DNA of 14,472 nucleotides, from assembly GCA_902772685.1 (NCBI GenBank), contig CACYBO010000037.1:1-14472 (forward strand), given 5' to 3'. The notes below the pieces were generated by a model, which ran no database searches, had not been told where the DNA came from, and saw nothing but the letters and a program-made list of their open reading frames with translations. Shown here piece by piece: positions 1 through 7,128 of the stretch. Source of the stretch: an uncultured Eubacteriales bacterium. Its GTDB lineage: Bacteria; Bacillota; Clostridia; Peptostreptococcales; Anaerovoracaceae. The position numbers and the translations under genes are program-made. Position 1 is the stretch's first letter. Each line of letters begins with the position of its first letter.

Positions 1-266
1 AAGATGAAGAGGTTCTTGTGATCCACACGCTTGTCGTTGACCCGGAGATGAGCCGCAAAGGCTATGGACGCGGCTTTGTCGAATACTATTGTGCAATGGG
101 TGAAAAACTGGGCTGCAGAACACTTCGTCTGGACACCAATGCCAGAAACAAAGTTGCCCGCGCGATGTACAAAAGCCTCGGGTTCAGGGAGTCAGGAATT
201 GTGCCGTGCAGGTTCAACGGAATCCCGGATGTCGAACTAGTATGTCTGGAAAAAACCGTGGAATAG
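1..266 (+). CDS. GNAT-family N-acetyltransferase, C-terminal part (5' end outside window)
   Basis: The frame is open from the left edge (first whole codon at 3) to the TAG at 264-266, so only about 87 residues of the C-terminal part are present. The visible part carries the GNAT acetyl-CoA-binding signature: a beta strand ending in VDPEM, then the RKGYGR pyrophosphate-binding loop (Q/RxxGxG/A) and the following helix. Near the end is the typical YKSLGF segment preceding the last strands. Members transfer an acetyl group from acetyl-CoA to an amine; the substrate cannot be told from this fragment. A GTG at 18 could serve as a start only for a fragment, so the real start lies upstream. It ends 46 nt before the XpaC-like gene and may or may not share its transcript. 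Confidence 0.85.
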   Translation, partial: DEEVLVIHTLVVDPEMSRKGYGRGFVEYYCAMGEKLGCRTLRLDTNARNKVARAMYKSLGFRESGIVPCRFNGIPDVELVCLEKTVE

Positions 267-312
267 TAAGGGGTGTAAAGGTTTTGCCATTTTGGCAGCA
301 GGAGAGTAAAAT

Positions 313-1242
313 ATGAATATGGACAGTTATGAGAAACAGAAAGAACTTAAGAAAATAAGGAACAAAAGGACAGGGCGCACCAAGAAAATCTGGGGCACTA
401 TTTTAGTGGTCTTCGGTATTCTGAACCTGATGGACAGTGTCTACATGTTCAACACTTCATTCCTCGAAGGGCTGCGGAGCTGCATTCTGCCGCTTGCTCT
501 GGTTTGCCTTGGCGTTTGGATGGTCAAAAGCGCGAGGACAAACGTCGCCAAATGGGACAATTATGAAGCGCTGATCAATCAGAACGGCAATACGCCGCTG
601 AAAGAGCTCTCGCGGAAGACCGGGAAATCTGTGGATCAGGTGAGAAAAGACGTTCAGGAGATGATAAACAACGGCTTCTTCAGGGATGAAAACGGCAACG
701 TCGGAGCTTACATTCACGGAGAATACGACATTCTCGTCATGATGCGCAATGGTTATCCGAAGGAGCCGGTTGAACAGACGGCGAAGGAGCAGGCCCAGGC
801 AGAAGCGGCAGAAGAAATGGACGGGAAAGTCACCGCTGAAGAGGAAACCGAACTCTTCGCCGAGGCCATTGAAAAGGCAGCCGCGGAGGTGAAGGATCCC
901 GATGTGGTGGAATCCCTGAAGAGCATCGAATCATCTGTGAAAAAGATAGGCAGAATCGTCAAACGGAAACCTGAACTGGAAGAGTCCGAGAGCATCCGGC
1001 AGCTCAGGGAGATTTATCTTCCGAAGACTCTTGAGCTTGTCAATAAACTCAGACGGGAAGAGGCCGGTCCGGACGCAATGCTCGAAATCAAGGGCATTCT
1101 GAACACATGCGCGGTTGCATACGGCAACATCGTGGAAAAAGTCTATAAGCGTGAAGATGAAGACACGTTGATTGATATTGAAGTACTGAAACAGACCTTC
1201 GAGAGAGAAGGACTGCTCGGATCAGATTTTGATTTTGAATAA
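313..1242 (+). CDS. XpaC-like membrane protein, copy 1
   Basis: This 309-residue protein has a basic N-terminus, two predicted membrane helices (about 26-44 and 55-72), and then a cytoplasmic part. Residues about 80-143 look like a small winged-helix-type segment (YEALI...GNTPL..LS.KTG.SVDQV.KDVQEMI..GFF). An Ala/Glu-rich linker (about 153-190) leads to a helical C-terminal domain (about 195-309) of the XpaC type, named after the Bacillus subtilis gene linked to 5-bromo-4-chloroindolyl phosphate hydrolysis. The true biochemical role of the family is not known. The start follows an AGGAGAG at 300-306. The stop overlaps the ribosome-binding site of the next gene, TelA, 11 nt downstream. XpaC and TelA (YaaN) are also neighbours in B. 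subtilis, which supports the assignment. A diverged second copy sits just after TelA. Confidence 0.8.
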   Translation: MNMDSYEKQKELKKIRNKRTGRTKKIWGTILVVFGILNLMDSVYMFNTSFLEGLRSCILPLALVCLGVWMVKSARTNVAKWDNYEALINQNGNTPLKELSRKTGKSVDQVRKDVQEMINNGFFRDENGNVGAYIHGEYDILVMMRNGYPKEPVEQTAKEQAQAEAAEEMDGKVTAEEETELFAEAIEKAAAEVKDPDVVESLKSIESSVKKIGRIVKRKPELEESESIRQLREIYLPKTLELVNKLRREEAGPDAMLEIKGILNTCAVAYGNIVEKVYKREDEDTLIDIEVLKQTFEREGLLGSDFDFE

Positions 1243-1253
1243 GGAGGAACGAA

Positions 1254-2402
1254 ATGGCTGAAGCAACAATGGAGAAGGATGTAATAACACCGGTACTGTC
1301 TCTGGAAACACTCGAACAGATTGATGATCCCGCGGTAGAGGCGATTGATCAGAAGGAAGCGGAAGCATTCAGAATGAAACAGTTTTCGGAAGAGGAGATG
1401 AAACAGATCACCGATTTTTCCGAGAAGATAGATCTGCACGATTCAAATCTTATCATCACATATGGCGCAGGCGCACAGAAAAGACTCTCCGAATTCTCGG
1501 AAGCTGCGCTGGAACATGTCCGTGCCAGAGATATGGATCAGATCGGTGAAACTCTGAGCGATCTGGTTGCGGACCTCAAGGTAGATCCGACAGAGGAAAA
1601 AGGCCTCAAAGCCCTGTTCAACAAAGGGGCAAACCATGCGGAGAAAATCAAGGCCCACTACAGCAAGGTGGAAACAAATATAGAGGAAGTATCAAAAGTC
1701 CTGGAGAAGCATCAGGAGACACTGCTGAAGGACATTGCGGTACAGGAAAGGCTCTTTGAAAACAACAAGGCGTACTTCAAAGAGCTGACCATGTACATTG
1801 CTGCCGGCCGCATCGCGCTCGAAAAGGCGTATAACGAAGAACTTCCTGCACTCAAAGCAAAAGCAGCGGAATCCGGTCTGGCTGAAGATGCACAGGAAGC
1901 TAATGACTTTGCAGCGATGTGCGAGAGATTTGAGAAGAAACTCTATGATCTGGAACTGACCAGAGCGATATGTCTGCAGAATGCGCCGCAGATCAGACTG
2001 GTTCAGACGAATGCAGTCGTTCTGTCAGACAAGATCAACTCAACACTTGTGAACACGCTGCCGCTCTGGAAGAACCAGATGGTCATTGCTCTCGGCATGG
2101 CGCATTCAAAAGAGGCAATCAAGACGCAGCAGATGGTTACAAACACAACCAATGAGATTCTGGCGAAGAACGCTGAAATGCTTCATCAGTCCACTGTCGA
2201 AATCGCGACGGAAAATGAGAGAGGCATCGTGGATATAGAAACACTGAAGCACACGAATGAAGAACTTATCGCTACGCTTGACGACCTGATCCGCATTCAG
2301 GATGAAGGAAGAGAAAAGCGCAGAAACGCAGAACTTGAACTGACAAGCATTGAGAATCAGCTGAAGGAGAGACTGACTCAGGCGGGTTCCATGAGAGTGT
2401 AA
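1254..2402 (+). CDS. telA: TelA-family toxic anion resistance protein
   Basis: This 382-residue protein has the usual length for TelA/YaaN proteins and is almost entirely alpha-helical with no membrane segment. Hallmarks are the early segment IDLHDSNLIITYGAGAQKR (about residues 62-80), a long central helical region, and a charged C-terminal coiled coil (LIRIQDEGREKRRNAELEL onward). The family is named for tellurite resistance, but its members are mostly tied to envelope stress and resistance to toxic anions or antimicrobial compounds; the mechanism is unclear. An AAGGAGG at 1241-1247, overlapping the stop of the upstream XpaC-like gene, sets the ATG. It lies between two XpaC-like paralogues, so the three products probably act together, with TelA as a soluble partner of membrane-anchored XpaC proteins. 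That last point is inference. Confidence 0.9.
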   Translation: MAEATMEKDVITPVLSLETLEQIDDPAVEAIDQKEAEAFRMKQFSEEEMKQITDFSEKIDLHDSNLIITYGAGAQKRLSEFSEAALEHVRARDMDQIGETLSDLVADLKVDPTEEKGLKALFNKGANHAEKIKAHYSKVETNIEEVSKVLEKHQETLLKDIAVQERLFENNKAYFKELTMYIAAGRIALEKAYNEELPALKAKAAESGLAEDAQEANDFAAMCERFEKKLYDLELTRAICLQNAPQIRLVQTNAVVLSDKINSTLVNTLPLWKNQMVIALGMAHSKEAIKTQQMVTNTTNEILAKNAEMLHQSTVEIATENERGIVDIETLKHTNEELIATLDDLIRIQDEGREKRRNAELELTSIENQLKERLTQAGSMRV

Positions 2403-2423
2403 CGCGGGTTCCGGGAGAGAAAA

Positions 2424-3374
2424 ATGGCTGAAGAATATGATAAAAGAAGAAGGGAAAATCCTGCGGACAAAAGGCTGACGCAAGATGAACTCAGGTCCAT
2501 CAGGAATGCGAGGAACTGCCTTGGTCTGAAGCTTGGAAAGTACGCCTCCGTAGCAGCAGCAGTAGTCACGGGCATGTTAGCCATGGGCAGCAGCACGCTG
2601 CTGGATACAGTGGTTTACGGAATATGCATACTTCTGTTCGTCGTGCTCGCCGTTCTGCTGCACACTACGACGAAACGGAGGCAGACCAAGTGGGGCAAGT
2701 ATGAAGCGCTGATCAACTGGCAGGGGAATACGGAGCTCGAGTATATTGCGAGCAATACCGGATACCCCATGAACAAGGTCATCAACGACCTGCAGGACAT
2801 GATCGACAGGAAATTCCTGATTGGTCCGACCGAAAATCTCGGAGCTTATATCGATAAGGCCAATTCCCTTCTTGTTATGACAGACTACAAGACCGGCAAG
2901 CCGCTGGAGCCGCTTGATGAGGCTATCAAGAAGAGAAAGACACAGGAAAAGATCAAATCCGAGAGCGAGAGCATCCGTGCAATCAGGAAGGCTGTCCTTG
3001 AGGTCGAGGACGAGCAGGTCAGAGATTACCTGTTTGAAATCTCAGGATCCATCGGTAAGATAGAAAAGAAACTCAAGGAGAAACCGGAACTGGCGAAGAT
3101 GGAGATCGTCAGGAAGTTCAACGAAACGTACCTGCCGAGAACCCTTGACCTGGTTGATAAGTACAGAAAAGGAGATGCTTCTCCGGAAGCTCTGGAAAAG
3201 ATCAAGGAGACGCTGGGCATTTGCGCGGAGGCGTTTGAGAATATCGAAGAGAGCATATACGAGCGCGAGAGCGAAGACACACTTGCCGATATCGAAGTCA
3301 TCAAAGCGATGCTGGCCAGAGAGGGTTTTCTGGACTCAGACTTTGACATAGGCAAACCTGCTTCAAAACATTAG
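2424..3374 (+). CDS. XpaC-like membrane protein, copy 2
   Basis: This 316-residue protein is a clear but diverged paralogue of the protein at 313-1242. Shared landmarks in the same order are two membrane helices (about 38-55 and 60-80), the KW..YEALIN..GNT segment and winged-helix-like stretch ending in LGAYID (about 89-143), and the C-terminal XpaC domain. That domain holds KPEL, YLPRTLDLVDK, the EDTLADIEV block and the terminal GFLDSDFDI (GLLGSDFDF in copy 1). It lacks the Ala/Glu-rich linker of copy 1 and carries a shorter charged linker instead. The gene begins 21 nt after telA with a GGGAGAG upstream, and ends 14 nt before the regulator gene, consistent with one operon. It may form hetero-oligomers with copy 1, but nothing in the sequence proves this. 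Confidence 0.8.
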   Translation: MAEEYDKRRRENPADKRLTQDELRSIRNARNCLGLKLGKYASVAAAVVTGMLAMGSSTLLDTVVYGICILLFVVLAVLLHTTTKRRQTKWGKYEALINWQGNTELEYIASNTGYPMNKVINDLQDMIDRKFLIGPTENLGAYIDKANSLLVMTDYKTGKPLEPLDEAIKKRKTQEKIKSESESIRAIRKAVLEVEDEQVRDYLFEISGSIGKIEKKLKEKPELAKMEIVRKFNETYLPRTLDLVDKYRKGDASPEALEKIKETLGICAEAFENIEESIYERESEDTLADIEVIKAMLAREGFLDSDFDIGKPASKH

Positions 3375-3388
3375 GTGAGATAAAGAGA

Positions 3389-4753
3389 ATGAAAAAGACC
3401 ACGGATGACAATATCTATAAGACTATAGTTGAGAATCTGGGCGTTGAGATATTCGTAAGCGATGGTGAAGGCAATGTCATGTTCGTGAATCCGGCGTCTA
3501 TCGAGATCAACGAACTTGATGTCGATAATGTGGTTGGCCGGAATGTCAAAGATCTGATAGATGACGGCTATTTCACTGAGAGCAGCACGATTCAGGTGCT
3601 GAAAGAGAAGAAGACCGTCAGTCTGCTCCAGAATCTCAGGCATGACAAACGGGTGGTCGCCACCGGTGTCCCGATTTTTAACGACAAGGGTGAGGTGGAT
3701 ATGGTAATCACCACCTCACAGGACATCGATGTCGTTAACGAACTTCTGGAAACACTGCACGCAAAGGAAAAAGAAATAGACCTCCTAAGGCGGCAGCTGC
3801 AGAAGAACAGTGGTTTTGATGTAGACGATCCGGCCAGCATCAAAGTCAAGACGGCGATGGAGATGGTTGCATCACTCGATATGCCGATCCTCATTTCCGG
3901 GGAATCAGGTACGGGCAAGCACGTGGCGGCGAGATATATCCATTACTTCGGTAAACGCAGAGATGGGCATTTCATTACGGTGAACTGCATCAGCGCCGAT
4001 CCGGATTTTTTGGAGCAGGAAATATTCGGACGTGAGAGCCATTCTGAAGACGGCAAGTCGGAGGTTATCGTTCAGGGCAAACTGGATATGGCCGATGGCG
4101 GCACACTGGCGCTCAATAATATCAGTTATATGCCGCCGAGGATCCAGGGGAAACTCTTTGAGTATATTGATACAGGCAAATTCACAAGAGCAGGCGGAAG
4201 CCGCGAGGTGAATTCAAGCGCACGGATCATAGCTATGACCGGCATGGACCTCAAGGCACTCAGCGAGACAGGGATGTTCATGAAGGCCCTGTACTACAAG
4301 CTGAACACTGCTCCTATTGTGATTCCGCCGCTGCGGCACAGAGTCAAAGACATACCATATTTGGCCAATCAGTATGTGTCGAGATATAACGACAAATACA
4401 AGGCGAAGAAGATTCTGAACAAGGACGCTCTTGGCAAGCTCGCGTCCCATTCCTGGCCCGGCAATCTCATAGAACTCGACCAGACGATCGAGAGTGCTTA
4501 CATCATGACCGACGGGCCGGTGATAAAAGGTGAGACCATTTATAATGTGATTCACGGATCAGACGAACAGGACGGCAGTAAAGGCAGCGTCTACTGCGAG
4601 GACATCATACCATTAAAAGAGGCCAAACATCAGCTGGAAGAGCAGCTGGTAAGGCGTGCCTACGGGGTTTATAAAACGACAGCAAAAGCGGCAGAAGCAC
4701 TTGGAGTCAACCAGTCTACTGTGTCGCGTATTCTCAATAAATATGACACCTGA
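3389..4753 (+). CDS. PAS - degenerate sigma-54-type AAA+ - Fis HTH regulator (TyrR-like)
   Basis: This 454-residue protein has the order of a sigma-54 enhancer-binding or TyrR-type regulator: an N-terminal PAS sensor (about 8-112), a helical linker (113-140), an AAA+ core (145-385) and a C-terminal Fis-like helix-turn-helix (about 410-452, with TTAKAAEALGVNQSTVSRIL). Walker A is intact (GESGTGK, 171-177). Almost every other functional motif is changed. The GAFTGA loop is replaced around 216-226. Walker B LFLDEI reads LALNNI (240-245), losing both acidic residues. Sensor I ATN reads MTG (283-285). The arginine-rich FREDLYYRL reads FMKALYYKL (297-305), and sensor II GNVREL reads GNLIEL (358-363). 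It probably binds ATP without hydrolysing it and acts with the housekeeping sigma factor, as TyrR does without GAFTGA. Its place in the XpaC/TelA run suggests local control. PAS ligand unknown. Confidence 0.9.
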   Translation: MKKTTDDNIYKTIVENLGVEIFVSDGEGNVMFVNPASIEINELDVDNVVGRNVKDLIDDGYFTESSTIQVLKEKKTVSLLQNLRHDKRVVATGVPIFNDKGEVDMVITTSQDIDVVNELLETLHAKEKEIDLLRRQLQKNSGFDVDDPASIKVKTAMEMVASLDMPILISGESGTGKHVAARYIHYFGKRRDGHFITVNCISADPDFLEQEIFGRESHSEDGKSEVIVQGKLDMADGGTLALNNISYMPPRIQGKLFEYIDTGKFTRAGGSREVNSSARIIAMTGMDLKALSETGMFMKALYYKLNTAPIVIPPLRHRVKDIPYLANQYVSRYNDKYKAKKILNKDALGKLASHSWPGNLIELDQTIESAYIMTDGPVIKGETIYNVIHGSDEQDGSKGSVYCEDIIPLKEAKHQLEEQLVRRAYGVYKTTAKAAEALGVNQSTVSRILNKYDT

Positions 4754-5417
4754 CAGCAAAAGGAAAACACAGCAAATCATTAAATACGGAGCACTGGCGG
4801 TGTGGGTTGCACTGATCCTTCTGGTCTTTATCAACAGGGACAGTATTACAGTTGACGCGATCATAAATTACGCACCGTCAAATTATTTTTTAGCAGCCCT
4901 TGTGCTGCTTTTACTCTTTGCCCTCAAAAGTCTGTCAGTGTTCTTCGCTTCCATTATCCTCTTCACTGTATCCGGGCTGATATTCCCATTGCCTCTGGCA
5001 ATTCTGGTGAATTCGCTTGGTGTGATCATCATGGCTTCCGAGGCGTATCTCATGGGCCGTATCTACGGAAGTGACCTCATCGGCACTATCGCAGAGAAAT
5101 ATCCGAAAGTGCAGCCTATCCTGCACCTGCAGGATAAGAAGCCGTTTCTGTTCACCTTCCTGCTGCGTATGCTGAAGGTCAGCAATGTAGACATCAGCAG
5201 CATGTACATGGGGGCTTCACATACACGGTTCGCGCCCTATCTTGCTGCCAGTTATGTGGCAATAGTGCCGGAGCTCGTCCTCTATGCTATGCTGGGAAGC
5301 AGCATTTCAGATTTGAACCCCACAGCTGCGATCATCGTTATGATTGTCTTCGGGTGCATCAGCGTTGCGTCCTTTCTTATCATGGCGTATCTCGTCAAGC
5401 ATCCGGAAAAGCTCTGA
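4743..5417 (+). CDS. TVP38/TMEM64-family (DedA-like, VTT domain) membrane protein
   Basis: This 224-residue integral membrane protein has about six hydrophobic segments. The central part (about 62-165) matches the VTT/SNARE-associated pattern: an LF..SG.IFP motif, a helix pair with small residues, then F.FLLRM...SNVDISSMYMGASHTRFAPYL. The usual proline-rich RxxPxxP part of that motif is not conserved (RMLKVSN). Relatives of this superfamily take part in lipid scrambling or envelope homeostasis. I place the start at the ATG at 4743, which overlaps the regulator's end by 11 nt and puts a basic stretch before the first helix. A longer frame starts at 4656 but would overlap the regulator by 98 nt and adds a charged tail. 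No clear Shine-Dalgarno precedes 4743, so translation is probably coupled to the regulator gene. Last gene of the run. Confidence 0.8.
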   Translation: MTPDSKRKTQQIIKYGALAVWVALILLVFINRDSITVDAIINYAPSNYFLAALVLLLLFALKSLSVFFASIILFTVSGLIFPLPLAILVNSLGVIIMASEAYLMGRIYGSDLIGTIAEKYPKVQPILHLQDKKPFLFTFLLRMLKVSNVDISSMYMGASHTRFAPYLAASYVAIVPELVLYAMLGSSISDLNPTAAIIVMIVFGCISVASFLIMAYLVKHPEKL

Positions 5418-5441
5418 ACGGCCGGGACCGGGGAGTTTGTT

Positions 5442-5470
5442 TTGCCCGTTTGCAGGCTTTCTGATATAAT
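5442..5470 (+). promoter_or_regulatory. Sigma-A promoter of the small lipoprotein gene
   Basis: A TTGCCC box (5442-5447), a 17-bp spacer and a perfect TATAAT (5465-5470) preceded by an extended -10 TG at 5462-5463. The expected transcript start is near 5477, leaving a leader of about 33 nt before the ATG at 5510. It separates the lipoprotein gene from the upstream run. Confidence 0.8.
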
Positions 5471-5509
5471 GAATATGCATAAGAGCCAAAGAGAGGTTGA
5501 GATAGAGAG

Positions 5510-5920
5510 ATGAAAAGAATTCTGATTACAACACTTGCTGTCATAACAGTGATAGCAATGGCCGGAATCTTTTCCGGATGCGGAGGATCGAAGGTGCCGG
5601 AGCGTCTGATCGGTCAGTGGGAATGCGCTGATCTGGCTTCAGATGGTTACACGGATACCAGTTTCTATGCGCTGACAATCGAGAAGGACGGAACCTTCAG
5701 TCTTTATGATGAGACCGGGAACCCGGGAATCTCCGGGACCATGAAAGGTGACGACACAGGGAAGCTGGGCATTCTGGAACTCTCATGCAATGAGGATGAT
5801 TTTGATCCGCCTGTCTGCTGGGCGAAGATGCAAAAGAATTCCCGCGTACGGTATAAGATTATGGACGAAAATACGATTCGACTTGGCTACGTCGGGATAT
5901 GGCTCACATTCACAAAATAA
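5510..5920 (+). CDS. Small lipoprotein, lipocalin-like pattern, function unknown
   Basis: This 136-residue protein has a classic lipoprotein signal peptide: a basic N-terminus (MKR), a hydrophobic stretch (4-20) and a lipobox FSGC with the lipidated cysteine at 24, followed by glycines. It should be exported and anchored to the outer face of the membrane. The mature part of about 113 residues shows the pattern LIGQWE... LTIEKDGTFSLYD ...GISGTMKG... YKIMDENTIRL... WLTFTK. That is typical of small beta-barrel, lipocalin-like domains in clostridial lipoproteins; I cannot assign a ligand. The ATG follows a purine-rich AGAGAGG at 5490-5496, rather far upstream. It is a single-gene unit with its own promoter and terminator. 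Confidence 0.85.
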   Translation: MKRILITTLAVITVIAMAGIFSGCGGSKVPERLIGQWECADLASDGYTDTSFYALTIEKDGTFSLYDETGNPGISGTMKGDDTGKLGILELSCNEDDFDPPVCWAKMQKNSRVRYKIMDENTIRLGYVGIWLTFTK

Positions 5921-5924
5921 ATAC

Positions 5925-5959
5925 AAAACCCGGGATGAACGATGCGTCCCGGGTTTTTT
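5925..5959. terminator. Rho-independent terminator, likely bidirectional
   Basis: The stem AAAACCCGGGA (5925-5935) pairs with TCCCGGGTTTT (5947-5957), and two further pairs can form inside, leaving a short loop. It is followed by a run of Ts to 5959 on the plus strand. On the minus strand the stem is followed by a T-rich stretch too, so it can end both the lipoprotein transcript and the convergent mnmA transcript, which stops at 5980. Confidence 0.9.
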
Positions 5960-5979
5960 ATTGCTGTTATCGAACTGTA

Positions 5980-7005
5980 TCACACGAGCGTGCCGCCTCC
6001 GAGAACAAGGTCCTCATCGTACAGCACAGCGGCCTGGCCGGGCGTGATGGCGCGCTGAGGTTCATCAAAGAACATTTCGGCGGCGTCAGTTCCAATTGGC
6101 CGTACGGTTGCCCACTGCTCCTTTTGTTTGTACCGGACACGTACGCGGCAGCGTATTTCACCCTCCGGCACCTCGCCGCTGATCCAGTTGAAGTCCACCG
6201 CTTTCGCGTAGGAAGAAAAGACGTCTTCGTTACGGCCCAGGACAATCCGGTTGTTTTCGGCGTCAATACGGCAGACGTAGCGTTTTTCGCCGAACGCCTG
6301 ACCCAGATGCTTGTGCTGCCCGATGGTGTAGTGGATGATACCCCTGTGCGTTCCAATGACGTTCCCATCGAGGTCTACGTAGTCGCCCTCAGGGAATGTC
6401 AGCCCGGAGTAATTCTTGATTACAGAAGCGTAGTCGCCGTCGGGAACAAAACAGATATCCTGACTTTCAGGCTTGTCTGCGTTTACGAAACCATCAGCCT
6501 CCGCAAGGCTTCTGACCTGATTCTTGGTCAGCCCTCCAAGAGGAAACAGGATGTGCGCAAGCTGCTGCTGCGTCAGCGTATAGAGAACGTAACTCTGGTC
6601 CTTCGAAGGGTCAAGGCCTTTGCGAAGGAGGTACTTGCCTGTTTCCGGATCCCGCTCGACACGTGCATAGTGACCTGTAGCGATGTATTCACATCCCAGT
6701 TCAGATGCCTTTTGCAAAAGCATGCCGAACTTCATCGTCCTGTTACAGTCGATGCATGGATTTGGAGTTACGCCGTGGGAGTATGAGTCGATGAACTTGT
6801 TTATGACGCAGCTGCGGAATTCATCCTCCAGATTGAAGACATAGTAAGGCATGCCAAGGCGCTCGGCAATCAGACGGGCGTCTTCCGCCGCGCTTTCGCC
6901 AAAAAGTTCCATCGTGCAGCCGATGCATTCGCAGCCGGCTTCCATTGTGAGTTTTGCCGCGACGGACGAATCAACCCCGCCGCTCATAGCGATCAGTGCT
7001 TTCAT
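5980..7005 (-). CDS. mnmA: tRNA-specific 2-thiouridylase MnmA
   Basis: MnmA makes the 2-thio group of 2-thiouridine at wobble position 34 of Lys, Glu and Gln tRNAs in the cytoplasm, using sulfur relayed from a cysteine desulfurase and ATP to activate the base. The 341-residue protein starts with the PP-loop ATP-pyrophosphatase motif SGGVDSS (8-14). It carries NPCIDCN with the catalytic cysteine C87, KDQSYVLY, and the second catalytic cysteine C185 in SQDIC. The C-terminal beta-barrel half is complete (TIGQHKHLG; ending in DEDLVLGGG). Length is normal for the family. The ATG at 7005 is the only start compatible with the PP-loop; the frame has a stop shortly upstream. No Shine-Dalgarno precedes it, and a -10 box lies 6 nt upstream, so the mRNA may be leaderless. 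No desulfurase gene is adjacent. Confidence 0.97.
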   Translation of the reverse strand: MKALIAMSGGVDSSVAAKLTMEAGCECIGCTMELFGESAAEDARLIAERLGMPYYVFNLEDEFRSCVINKFIDSYSHGVTPNPCIDCNRTMKFGMLLQKASELGCEYIATGHYARVERDPETGKYLLRKGLDPSKDQSYVLYTLTQQQLAHILFPLGGLTKNQVRSLAEADGFVNADKPESQDICFVPDGDYASVIKNYSGLTFPEGDYVDLDGNVIGTHRGIIHYTIGQHKHLGQAFGEKRYVCRIDAENNRIVLGRNEDVFSSYAKAVDFNWISGEVPEGEIRCRVRVRYKQKEQWATVRPIGTDAAEMFFDEPQRAITPGQAAVLYDEDLVLGGGTLV

Positions 7006-7011
7006 ACCGAT

Positions 7012-7020
7012 ATCATACCA
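7012..7020 (-). promoter_or_regulatory. Extended -10 promoter of mnmA, predicted leaderless start
   Basis: Read on the minus strand: TGG followed by TATGAT (7012-7017), an extended -10 element. The six bases 7006-7011 then lead to the ATG, so a start at the usual +1 position falls on the A at 7005. The -35 region at 17-bp spacing (CTGCTG) is weak, as is common with extended -10 promoters. Confidence 0.55.
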
Positions 7021-7058
7021 TAAAAGTCAAGGAACAGCAGGGTGGATTTCATAAATTG

Positions 7059-7085
7059 TTAGCACTCTCTTGCTGTGAGTGCCAA
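7059..7085. promoter_or_regulatory. CIRCE operator (HrcA binding site)
   Basis: An inverted repeat TTAGCACTC (7059-7067), nine bases, GAGTGCCAA (7077-7085). It matches the CIRCE consensus TTAGCACTC-N9-GAGTGCTAA with one mismatch. HrcA represses class I heat-shock genes through this site. Here it ends 7 bp before the clpB -35 box rather than lying in the leader, and it also lies about 55 bp upstream of the divergent mnmA start. Confidence 0.93.
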
Positions 7086-7092
7086 AAAAGTG

Positions 7093-7121
7093 TTGACTTT
7101 GGTATTTTGCGGGATTACAAT
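7093..7121 (+). promoter_or_regulatory. Sigma-A promoter of clpB
   Basis: TTGACT (7093-7098), a 17-bp spacer and TACAAT (7116-7121), close to consensus. The predicted start is near 7128, giving a leader of about 66 nt. The CIRCE site lies directly upstream. Confidence 0.88.
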
Positions 7122-7128
7122 GGATTCA

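Noticed and set aside
284..312. TTGCCA, 17 bp, TAAAAT immediately before the first XpaC-like ATG, as a promoter
   Set aside because: The AGGAGAG ribosome-binding site lies within the spacer, and the -10 would touch the ATG with no room for the usual six bases. It is probably chance; the small TGCCA/TGGCA palindrome at 285-297 is too short to claim as an operator.
4656..4742. Longer N-terminus for the TVP38-like protein from 4656
   Set aside because: It would overlap the regulator's HTH-coding region by 98 nt and adds a charged, non-conserved tail; the ATG at 4743 gives a normal start before the first membrane helix.
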